64,000 bases of DNA from Thalassotalea eurytherma (GTDB taxonomy: Bacteria > Pseudomonadota > Gammaproteobacteria > Enterobacterales > Alteromonadaceae): positions 186,001-250,000 of the forward strand of contig NZ_BSSU01000003.1 of the NCBI RefSeq assembly GCF_030161415.1, in the 5' to 3' direction. The first letter of the stretch is position 1. Every line of letters begins with the position of its first letter. Positions 56,924 through 64,000 of the stretch are shown piece after piece. Position numbers and translations under genes: made by a program. Under the pieces are notes generated by a model, which was not told the origin of the DNA, ran no database searches, and was given only the letters and a program-made list of their open reading frames with translations.

Positions 56924-58339
56924 TTACCCCTGAACTCGGCCGTATCTGTCTTCAAAGCGAACAATGTCATCTTCGCCTAAATAAGATCCTGATTGAACCT
57001 CTATAAGTTCTAAGTCTACTTTTCCTGGATTCTCTAGCGCATGAATAACACCTACAGGAATGTAAGTTGATTGGTTCTCTGTTAACAGAATATCTTTATC
57101 ACCATTGGTTACTTTGGCAGTACCAGAAACAACAATCCAATGTTCAGCGCGGTGGTGATGCATTTGTACTGATAATTTAGCACCAGGTTTTACCGTGATG
57201 CGTTTAACTTGATAACGTTCACCGTTGTCGATTGAGTCATACTTACCCCATGGGCGATATACTTCACGATGATGTGCTACTTCATTACGATCTCTTGATT
57301 TAAGTTCGTTAACTATGGCTTTTACATCTTGTACTTTATCTTTATGGGCAACCATTACCGCATCTTTGGTTTCAACGATGACAGTGTCTTCTATACCTAC
57401 AGTCGTAACTAATCGGCTAGTTGCATGAACTAACGAGTTTTTGGTGCCAGTTAAAATAACATCGCCATTGGTAGCATTGCCGTTCTCACATTTTGTATCT
57501 ACATCCCATAATGCAGACCATGAGCCTACGTCACTCCAACCTGCATCCATTGGTACAACAGCCGCTAATGCTGTTTTTTCCATGATTGCATAATCAATAG
57601 AGTCATCAGGTGAAGCTAAAAATTCTTCTTTACCCGCTCTAACAAAATCAAGATCAGAGGCACTTTGTGCATATGCCGCTTTACATGCTGTTAAAATCTC
57701 TGGAGAGAACTTTGCTAACTCACTTAAGTATAAACTGGCTTTAAACATAAACATGCCGCTATTCCAGTAATAGTCTTTAGACGCTAAATAGTCTTCTGCT
57801 GTTGGTAAATCTGGCTTTTCAACAAACGCCTCAACATCATAGCCATTTTCATTAATAGCGTTACCTCGCTTAATGTAACCATAACCGGTTTCAGGTGCCG
57901 TAGGCACAATACCAAATGTTACTAACTTATCATTAGTTGCGAGTGCTTTAGCTTGCTCTACAGCAACATCGAATGCTGGTTGGTTTTCAATGATGTGATC
58001 AGCTGCCATCACCATCATTAAGCTATCACCATGTTTTTCAACAATATCTAATGCCGCTAAAGCAATGGCAGGGGCAGTGTTTCTTCCTGCTGGTTCTAAA
58101 ATAATACGTGCGCTATTTTCATTCATAGCACGTAGTTGCTCAGCAACTAAAAATCGATGATCTTCATTACATAAAAACATGGTTTCATCAACAGACCAGT
58201 TTTTTGTTCTGCTAACCGTTTCTTGAAGCATGCTTTGATCAGACGCTACGTTTAAAAACTGCTTTGGAAACATAGCACGTGATAATGGCCATAAACGAGT
58301 GCCTGAGCCCCCTGCCATAATTACTGGTATCATTTTCAT
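56924..58339 (-). CDS. manC: mannose-1-phosphate guanylyltransferase / mannose-6-phosphate isomerase
   Basis: The 471-residue bifunctional protein has the pyrophosphorylase signature [22 protein letters not shown] at the N-terminus and GYGYIKRG and FVEKPD of the GDP-mannose type in the middle. A C-terminal cupin follows with the isomerase motif [19 protein letters not shown]. It makes GDP-mannose from mannose-1-phosphate and GTP and can also isomerise fructose-6-phosphate. The length matches the type II family. It is followed by manB. Confidence 0.95.
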   Translation of the reverse strand: MKMIPVIMAGGSGTRLWPLSRAMFPKQFLNVASDQSMLQETVSRTKNWSVDETMFLCNEDHRFLVAEQLRAMNENSARIILEPAGRNTAPAIALAALDIVEKHGDSLMMVMAADHIIENQPAFDVAVEQAKALATNDKLVTFGIVPTAPETGYGYIKRGNAINENGYDVEAFVEKPDLPTAEDYLASKDYYWNSGMFMFKASLYLSELAKFSPEILTACKAAYAQSASDLDFVRAGKEEFLASPDDSIDYAIMEKTALAAVVPMDAGWSDVGSWSALWDVDTKCENGNATNGDVILTGTKNSLVHATSRLVTTVGIEDTVIVETKDAVMVAHKDKVQDVKAIVNELKSRDRNEVAHHREVYRPWGKYDSIDNGERYQVKRITVKPGAKLSVQMHHHRAEHWIVVSGTAKVTNGDKDILLTENQSTYIPVGVIHALENPGKVDLELIEVQSGSYLGEDDIVRFEDRYGRVQG

Positions 58340-58354
58340 TTTTAATATCTCTAA

Positions 58355-59470
58355 TTATTTATCTTGATAAGTTCCGTCTAAAATAGACTGCCACCAAGGG
58401 TGGTTATTTAGATACCAAACAAGTGTCTTTTCGAAACCTGTTTCGAAGGATTCTTTGGGTTTATAACCTAATTCATTATTTGTTTTTGTTGCGTCAATCG
58501 CATAACGGCGATCATGGCCAGCTCTATCGGTTACATATATAATGAGCTCTTCCGCTTTACCGTTGATAGCAGATAAAGCCTGTGGAAATTTTTCAGCGAG
58601 ATTCTGACTTTCGTTAGATTGACAAGTTTTAGCAAATTGTTTATTCATTTGCTGACAAATTAATTTAACAATATCAATGTTAGCCCACTCATTATGGCCG
58701 CCAATATTATAGTTTTCTCCGATACAACCTTTTTTAAGTACAAGTTCAATTCCACGGGCATGATCTTCAACATACAACCAATCACGCACTTGTTGGCCGT
58801 CACCATAAATCGGCAATGGTTTATCATTTAAGATATTGGTGATAATTAACGGTATTAATTTTTCAGGGAAATGATATGGGCCATAGTTGTTTGAACAATT
58901 AGACGTTGTTACCTCTAAACCGTAAGTATGGTGATAAGCACGAACTAAGTGGTCGCTGGCTGCTTTACTAGCTGAATAAGGAGAATTTGGCGCATATGCA
59001 GTATCTTCAGTAAAGGCAGGGTCATTAGGTGCTAATGTGCCATATACTTCATCAGTTGACACATGATGGAAGCGATGGGCTATAGGGTCATTTCCTTTAG
59101 CTTTAGGCTCATCAATCCATAGTTTTTTAGCTGATTTTAATAAGCTATACGTACCTAATATATTGGTTTCGATAAACGCATCTGGGCCAGTTATTGAGCG
59201 ATCTACGTGAGATTCAGCAGCAAAGTGGACGATAGTATTTACTTTGTTTTCATCTAGCAGTTTCTCTACAAGCTCTGTATTACAAATATCACCTTTAACA
59301 AAAGTGAAGTTTGGGTTACTTTCAACGGGCTTTAGGCTTTTTAAATTACCAGCATAAGTTAAAGCATCTAAAACAATCACTTTATCTTGTGGGTTTGCTT
59401 CTAACCAATAATGTACAAAGTTTGCACCGATAAAGCCGGCTCCGCCTGTAACAAGTAACGTTTTGTTCAT
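58355..59470 (-). CDS. rmlB: dTDP-glucose 4,6-dehydratase
   Basis: RmlB performs the second step of dTDP-rhamnose synthesis. The 371-residue protein has TGGAGFIGANFVHYW at the N-terminus, catalytic Thr-Asp-Glu in HVSTDEVYGTL, YSASKAASDHLV and NCSNNYGPYHFPEKLIP, and AIDATKTNNELGYKP near the end. It is grouped with rmlD, rmlC and rmlA. The 194-base spacer between it and rmlD (59471-59664) shows only a degenerate small hairpin. Confidence 0.95.
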   Translation of the reverse strand: MNKTLLVTGGAGFIGANFVHYWLEANPQDKVIVLDALTYAGNLKSLKPVESNPNFTFVKGDICNTELVEKLLDENKVNTIVHFAAESHVDRSITGPDAFIETNILGTYSLLKSAKKLWIDEPKAKGNDPIAHRFHHVSTDEVYGTLAPNDPAFTEDTAYAPNSPYSASKAASDHLVRAYHHTYGLEVTTSNCSNNYGPYHFPEKLIPLIITNILNDKPLPIYGDGQQVRDWLYVEDHARGIELVLKKGCIGENYNIGGHNEWANIDIVKLICQQMNKQFAKTCQSNESQNLAEKFPQALSAINGKAEELIIYVTDRAGHDRRYAIDATKTNNELGYKPKESFETGFEKTLVWYLNNHPWWQSILDGTYQDK

Positions 59471-59664
59471 AAAATAATTCTTATTTCTTTTTAATGTTTT
59501 GCTTGTTTAGCATTATCGCATTTGTTAGTTGCGCATCAATGCAATTATAGTGTCTTTCATTATTTATTTTCAGCCTTCGCTAAAATGGTTGAGTTCTCTT
59601 CTGAGAATCCGACCTATATGAGAATGACGTTAATAAAAACCTAGATACATTAATTCCCGAAAAA

Positions 59665-60564
59665 TCAAGATAACTGGTTTAGCTCATCTAGCATATTATT
59701 CAATTGATTACGCCAATGAACTGTATTCATTCCTGATACAGCTTCTGCACATGCTTTATCAATTAAACTAAAACTTGGGCGTTTTGCTGGTGTAGGATAT
59801 TGCGCTGTTTCAATGGGTGAAATTGGAATAGCTTTTGATAACATTCCTTTCTCAATCGCTAAATCTTGGATCGCAACGGCAAAGTCATACCAAGACGCAA
59901 CACCAGCGTCAGTCCAATGATATATTGGAGTGAAATCGCTACAAGGAATTTCATTAACCTTATCAGACATTACCCACAACCATCTTGCTAAACCTTTTGC
60001 CCAAGTTGGTGTGCCAACTTGATCATAAATAACACTAAGTTGATCTTTTTCAGCCATCAACCTGAGCATTGTTTTTACAAAATTATTGCCGTGAGCTGAG
60101 TAAACCCATGCAGTGCGAACAACCAGTGCTTTACACGCAAGTATTTGGTTTACTTTTTGCTCACCTGCCAGCTTCGATTCACCATAAACACTAATAGGAC
60201 ATGGTAAATCATAAGGCTGATAGGGTTTTGAGTGTGTGCCGTCGAATACAAAATCTGTTGATATATGCACTAGGAAGCTGTCGAATTTTTTACATACGCT
60301 CGCTAAATTTTCACAGCCCTTCTGATTTACAGCAAACGCTCTGTCACGTTCTGACTCAGCTTTATCTACTGCAGTATATGCAGCAGCGTTAATGACAATA
60401 TCAGGGAGATATTGCTTAAAAACTAAATTGACTTGGTGGTTATCGGTAATATCGAGTTCTTTTGAACTTAAGCAAATTAACTTAACATTTTCTGGCTTTG
60501 TTTTTTCTAACTCTGTGGCTAACTGGCCACCTTTACCGGTGACCAATACTGTTAAAATATTCAC
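59665..60564 (-). CDS. rmlD: dTDP-4-dehydrorhamnose reductase
   Basis: RmlD reduces dTDP-4-dehydrorhamnose to dTDP-L-rhamnose, the last step. The 299-residue protein has the NADPH-binding VTGKGGQLATEL near residue 8, ISTDFVFDGT, the catalytic YGESKLAGE near 128 and VVRTAWVYSAHGNNFVKTML. It starts with GTG, preceded by AAAGGA at five bases. It follows rmlC closely. Confidence 0.94.
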   Translation of the reverse strand: MNILTVLVTGKGGQLATELEKTKPENVKLICLSSKELDITDNHQVNLVFKQYLPDIVINAAAYTAVDKAESERDRAFAVNQKGCENLASVCKKFDSFLVHISTDFVFDGTHSKPYQPYDLPCPISVYGESKLAGEQKVNQILACKALVVRTAWVYSAHGNNFVKTMLRLMAEKDQLSVIYDQVGTPTWAKGLARWLWVMSDKVNEIPCSDFTPIYHWTDAGVASWYDFAVAIQDLAIEKGMLSKAIPISPIETAQYPTPAKRPSFSLIDKACAEAVSGMNTVHWRNQLNNMLDELNQLS

Positions 60565-60578
60565 GCTATTCCTTTAAC

Positions 60579-61124
60579 CTAAAATGTTGGTGCTTGCGCG
60601 AATAATAATCCGCTTTTATCTTTGTCTGAAAGTTGAGGCTGTTCACCATTAACAAGACGCCAATCAATGTTAAGAGTTGGGTCATCATAACGAATAGATA
60701 TTTCAGCTTGAGGGTTATAATAGTCCGTACACTTGTACACAAATTCAGCGCTTTCAGACATTACATAGAATCCGTGAGCAAACCCTTCTGGCACCCATAA
60801 TTGACGTTTGTTTTCAGCACTTAGGATTTCACCAACCCACTTACCATATGTATGAGATTCTTTTCGCATATCTACTGCAACATCAAACACCTCACCACTA
60901 ATAACTCGCACTAATTTACCTTGAGTGTTCGCCGTTTGGTAATGGAGGCCTCTTAAAATCCCTTGATTTGATTTACTATGGTTTTCTTGCACAAACTCTC
61001 TTGGTGAACAATTTTCATTAAACAATGTTGTTCTAAACGTTTCCATAAAAAAGCCACGTTCGTCACCAAATACAGTTGGTTCAATTACCTTGACATCTGG
61101 AATTTCAGTATTGATAAACTTCAT
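60579..61124 (-). CDS. rmlC: dTDP-4-dehydrorhamnose 3,5-epimerase
   Basis: RmlC is a cupin epimerase acting between RmlB and RmlD. The 181-residue protein has DERGFFMETF near residue 22, the catalytic His in LRGLHYQ near 60, VDMRKESHTYGKW and the YKCTDYYNPQAE segment, all typical. The length is normal for the family. Confidence 0.95.
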   Translation of the reverse strand: MKFINTEIPDVKVIEPTVFGDERGFFMETFRTTLFNENCSPREFVQENHSKSNQGILRGLHYQTANTQGKLVRVISGEVFDVAVDMRKESHTYGKWVGEILSAENKRQLWVPEGFAHGFYVMSESAEFVYKCTDYYNPQAEISIRYDDPTLNIDWRLVNGEQPQLSDKDKSGLLFAQAPTF

Positions 61125-61143
61125 TTTTTACTCTATTTCAACT

Positions 61144-62031
61144 TTACTGTGTTGAGAATACTTGTCTTTCAAGCAGTCCCATCAAATATTGACCATAACC
61201 ACTTTTTATCAATGGCTGTGCAATTTCTTTCAATTTATTCTCATCGATATACCCCATACGGTAGGCAATTTCTTCTGGACAACATACCTTTAAGCCTTGG
61301 CGCTTTTCTATCGTTTCTATAAATTCAGCCGCTTGTAAAAGGCTATCATGAGTACCAGTATCTAGCCATGCAGTACCCCGCCCCATGAGCTCGACATTAA
61401 GTTCGTTGATATCGAGATACTGTTCAATTACATCTGTGATCTCTAATTCACCACGCGCACTGGGTTTTACGTTTTTTGCAAAATTAACAACACGGCTATC
61501 AAAAAAGTATAGCCCCGGTATTGCGTAATTTGATTTTGGTGTTGCTGGCTTTTCTTCTATTGAAATAACTTTGCCGTTAACATCAAACTCTACAACCCCA
61601 TATGATTTAGGATTTGCGACATGATATCCAAATACTGTCGCTCCAATCTCTCGATTACAAGCACTGCGCAATGAAACCGCCAGATCATGCCCATAAAATA
61701 AATTATCGCCTAACACCAAAGCTGCGCTATCACCCGCCAAAAACTCTTCCGCTAAGATAAACGCTTGTGCTAAACCATCTGGCGAAGGTTGAATGGTATA
61801 TTCAATGTTAATACCCCAGTCGCTGCCGTCACCCAATAAATCAACGAATCGACTTTGTTCATCTGGCGTTGTAATCACTAAAATATCTTTAATGCCAGCT
61901 AACATTAATGTTGATATAGGATAAAAAATCATAGGTTTATCATAAACCGGCATCAACTGTTTACTTACGGCTTTAGTTAAAGGGTATAAACGAGTACCGC
62001 TGCCTCCAGCTAAAATAATTCCTTTAGTCAT
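61144..62031 (-). CDS. rmlA: glucose-1-phosphate thymidylyltransferase
   Basis: RmlA makes dTDP-glucose from dTTP and glucose-1-phosphate, the first step to dTDP-rhamnose. The 295-residue protein starts [26 protein letters not shown], has [13 protein letters not shown] near 107 and [33 protein letters not shown], as in RmlA. It is adjacent to rmlC and just downstream of the KpsE-like gene. Confidence 0.96.
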   Translation of the reverse strand: MTKGIILAGGSGTRLYPLTKAVSKQLMPVYDKPMIFYPISTLMLAGIKDILVITTPDEQSRFVDLLGDGSDWGINIEYTIQPSPDGLAQAFILAEEFLAGDSAALVLGDNLFYGHDLAVSLRSACNREIGATVFGYHVANPKSYGVVEFDVNGKVISIEEKPATPKSNYAIPGLYFFDSRVVNFAKNVKPSARGELEITDVIEQYLDINELNVELMGRGTAWLDTGTHDSLLQAAEFIETIEKRQGLKVCCPEEIAYRMGYIDENKLKEIAQPLIKSGYGQYLMGLLERQVFSTQ

Positions 62032-62045
62032 AAAATTTCTCTTTT

Positions 62046-63461
62046 CTAGTTAAGCTCTTTTATAGTAGCAATAACCATTTTCACAATACCGAACATCAAG
62101 CTTAAGATAATCAATAACAATGTAACATTATAGATTACACGAGGGTATTCGTTATCTTCTGCTAATGTGGGGCTTTCGACAGTAATTAAATATTTTATTT
62201 GGCGATATGCATCCACTTTAGCTTTTTCTAAAGATGCTAATGATGCTGTATAAGCTTGCGTAGCCATCTCGTAATCTATTTTAAGTGCTGCAAATTGAGC
62301 GATAATTTCACTAACTGGTTTTTCATTGGCTTGATTTAACGACAACCGAGATTTCTCCTGTATCAGTTGTTGCTCTAATGCACTGAGTTGGTTTTGCAGA
62401 GTCTGAACTTCTGGAGCAGAATCAGCCATTAGTGTTTTACTTGCGTGAAGTTGGGCTTTCAGCGAAGCAATTTGCCCTTCTAAATTATATGAGATTGATT
62501 GTAACGCTGTACCTTCTGCTATTGGATCAAGCAACTTATATTCTTGTTGATAACCAAGCATTTTATTTTGTGCGAGTTTAAGGTTTTTCTGCCAAATTGC
62601 ATGTTCATTGCTCATGAATTTAACTTGTTCATTGGCAAGGTGGTAGCTAATTTCATTAATGAACTTTTCTGACCGCTTTATGATTTCTTGACTTATTTTC
62701 TTGGCGTATTCAGGTTCAAATCCCTGAATTTTTAATTCGATAACACCACTTAGCTCATCAGTTTCTATATTTACATGGTCTGTATAGAACTCGAAAAAGT
62801 CTTCAGTTGATGCGTCATAATCTAATCGACTAAAAATATCAGCCTGGTGTGATGAATAGTGCTCTTTCAACCCCAACTCACTATCGAGGTGTTTAAGCAT
62901 ATCAACAGAATAGATAAATGCCTCAAGCAACTTTGCATCGTTATCACCTGATTGAACACCTAGGGAACCAAGCATTGCTAACTCAGGTGAAACACTTGAC
63001 ATACTGTCGGGTTGTTGGACTAATATTTTAGCCCTACTTTCAAATCTTTCACTTGCAATACCCCCTTGATAAAACGCAAATATAAGCACAGGTATTAATA
63101 CAAACATTACAAAATGGTTTTGCAAAACGTGTTCATAATTTCCAAGTTTACTACGAAAGTTTTTTTGGGGGGGAGATTCAACACTTAACGTTATTTGTGA
63201 TGACGTTATTCCACCAAAAAACTCTGGCACCTGCTCATTAACCTGCTTAGTATAGTGCTTAAGTCGATTCTTAATCACTTGTCCTTCTGGTTTTATATTA
63301 TGAGCCCGTTGCATCAATCGATAAGCGAGGCATATGTTCGTATTTTCATGCTCCATGGCTAAATCTCGAATGAAAACACCATCATTCCACTGCTCTGTCG
63401 TCATATTGTTTTTTATGACATTAAATTCTTGTTCTACTCTATTGATTATTGAATCAGACAT
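62046..63461 (-). CDS. KpsE/Wzz-like capsule chain-length and export protein
   Basis: The 471-residue inner-membrane protein has two membrane helices, at about 116-133 ([18 protein letters not shown]) and near the C-terminus ([20 protein letters not shown]), with a large periplasmic part containing coiled coil (about 280-410). This is the layout of polysaccharide co-polymerases, and beside a KpsT-like ATPase the KpsE/PCP-3 type is most likely. The N-terminal 110 cytoplasmic residues are extra, and residues about 29-70 match the C-terminal module of the protein at 39974-40612. A C7A7 tract on the coding strand (63160-63173) encodes PPQK before the first helix. Confidence 0.82.
   Translation of the reverse strand: MSDSIINRVEQEFNVIKNNMTTEQWNDGVFIRDLAMEHENTNICLAYRLMQRAHNIKPEGQVIKNRLKHYTKQVNEQVPEFFGGITSSQITLSVESPPQKNFRSKLGNYEHVLQNHFVMFVLIPVLIFAFYQGGIASERFESRAKILVQQPDSMSSVSPELAMLGSLGVQSGDNDAKLLEAFIYSVDMLKHLDSELGLKEHYSSHQADIFSRLDYDASTEDFFEFYTDHVNIETDELSGVIELKIQGFEPEYAKKISQEIIKRSEKFINEISYHLANEQVKFMSNEHAIWQKNLKLAQNKMLGYQQEYKLLDPIAEGTALQSISYNLEGQIASLKAQLHASKTLMADSAPEVQTLQNQLSALEQQLIQEKSRLSLNQANEKPVSEIIAQFAALKIDYEMATQAYTASLASLEKAKVDAYRQIKYLITVESPTLAEDNEYPRVIYNVTLLLIILSLMFGIVKMVIATIKELN
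63160..63173. repeat. adjoining T7 and G7 tracts (C7A7 on the coding strand) in the KpsE-like gene
   Basis: Seven T (63160-63166) are followed by seven G (63167-63173). On the coding strand these lie about 97-101 codons in, before the first membrane helix. Loss or gain of one base would stop the export protein early. Confidence 0.75.
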
Positions 63462-63467
63462 AAAACC

Positions 63468-64000
63468 TTATAACTCTTCATATATAGCAAGCGCGGCTTC
63501 TAAATCGTTGTAGAAAGTCAACGTACCACCGTCTAATATAATTGCACTATCACAAAATAGCCTTATCTCACTTAACTCATGTGAAACTAAAATAACGTTT
63601 GCTTCTTTGCTCTTATTAATTAACTTTTGACGCGCTTTTCTTCTAAACTGTTGATCACCGACAGATGTTGCTTCATCGATTAAATAAATATCAAAATCAA
63701 TTTCCACACAGCAACCAAAGGCTAATTTAGATCGCATTCCCGACGAATAGCTTTTGACGGGTAAATCGAATTTCTTTCCTAGTTGGGCAAACCTTTGAAC
63801 CCTTGACTCATATTCAACTAAATCATTTACTCCATTAATGCGCCCAATAAAACGAACATTTTCTCGCCCAGTCATCTGAGGGTGAATACCCGTTGACAAG
63901 GAAACTGGCCACGACAACGTTTTATTCGATTTAATCTTTCCTTTGTTGGGATATTCGCTGCCCGCTATTAACCTAAATAATGTTGATTTACCCGCTCCAT
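63468..64000 (-). CDS. KpsT-like capsule-export ABC transporter ATPase (partial)
   Basis: The reading frame is open to the right edge, so the N-terminus lies outside the window. It shows Walker A GAGKSTLFRLIAG at the very edge, the signature SSGMRSKLAFG and Walker B DIYLIDEATSVGD, then VILVSHELSEIRLFCDSAIIL. The GMRSKLAF form of the signature and the overall length fit KpsT/Wzt-type polysaccharide exporters rather than general ABC proteins. It would power transport of the finished chain across the inner membrane with a KpsM-like permease, expected to the right. Its stop lies six bases before the KpsE-like gene. Confidence 0.92.
   Translation of the reverse strand, partial: GAGKSTLFRLIAGSEYPNKGKIKSNKTLSWPVSLSTGIHPQMTGRENVRFIGRINGVNDLVEYESRVQRFAQLGKKFDLPVKSYSSGMRSKLAFGCCVEIDFDIYLIDEATSVGDQQFRRKARQKLINKSKEANVILVSHELSEIRLFCDSAIILDGGTLTFYNDLEAALAIYEEL

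Noticed and set aside
23843-62031. Wzx/Wzy-dependent pathway.
   Set aside because: No multi-helix flippase or polymerase gene was seen; the KpsT-like ATPase and KpsE-like protein point to ABC-type export. Genes beyond the right edge could still change this view.

Overview
The window is AT-rich chromosomal DNA of a marine gammaproteobacterium, most likely an Alteromonadales member near Colwellia or Thalassotalea. This placement is inferred from the closeness of FadI, CysD and PutP to gammaproteobacterial forms, a Bat-type operon, a DUF3379 anti-sigma candidate and cysN-permease-cysC gene order. No rRNA or tRNA gene was seen.

Left part (1-14.9 kb), housekeeping genes. A fadIJ beta-oxidation operon on the minus strand has a FadR-like palindrome at its promoter. 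It diverges from a six-gene plus-strand Bat operon (moxR, DUF58, DUF4381, batA, a batB/batC fusion, batD) closed by a strong terminator. Then come an ECF sigma factor with a DUF3379 membrane protein, putP, an EAL-HDOD protein, an EamA exporter, and minus-strand galE.

Region 14.9-16.9 kb has no gene. It holds a possible small structured RNA with GGA-loop hairpins, and a tandem array of about ten units with a 125-bp base period. Units are lengthened by optional 31-bp and 22-bp modules.

Region 16.9-22.7 kb is a sulfate-activation operon on the minus strand: cysD, cysN, an SLC13-type permease, cysC, and a DHH phosphoesterase one base after cysC. Together these would import sulfate, make APS and PAPS and, by inference, remove the by-product PAP.

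Region 22.9-64 kb is one large minus-strand capsule locus. It starts beyond the right edge, where a KpsT-like ABC ATPase is cut by the window end. It contains a KpsE-like chain-length/export protein and complete routes to dTDP-rhamnose (rmlABCD), GDP-mannose (manB, manC), GDP-fucose (gmd, fcl), UDP-glucose (galU) and UDP-glucuronate (ugd). It also has about eight glycosyltransferase genes, several with two catalytic domains, five PAPS-type sulfotransferase genes, methyltransferase fusions and long coiled-coil proteins. No Wzx or Wzy was seen, which fits ABC-transporter export. The simplest reading is a locus for a sulfated, rhamnose-, fucose- and uronate-containing capsular polysaccharide, with its own PAPS supply next door.

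Inside the locus, between 35.8 and 40.9 kb, short palindromic repeats sit between genes of less certain role: a two-copy GW-domain protein, a HEPN/MNT toxin-antitoxin pair and an SCP2-like protein. Homopolymer tracts of 7-8 bases lie in two sulfotransferase genes and in the KpsE-like gene and could allow phase variation.
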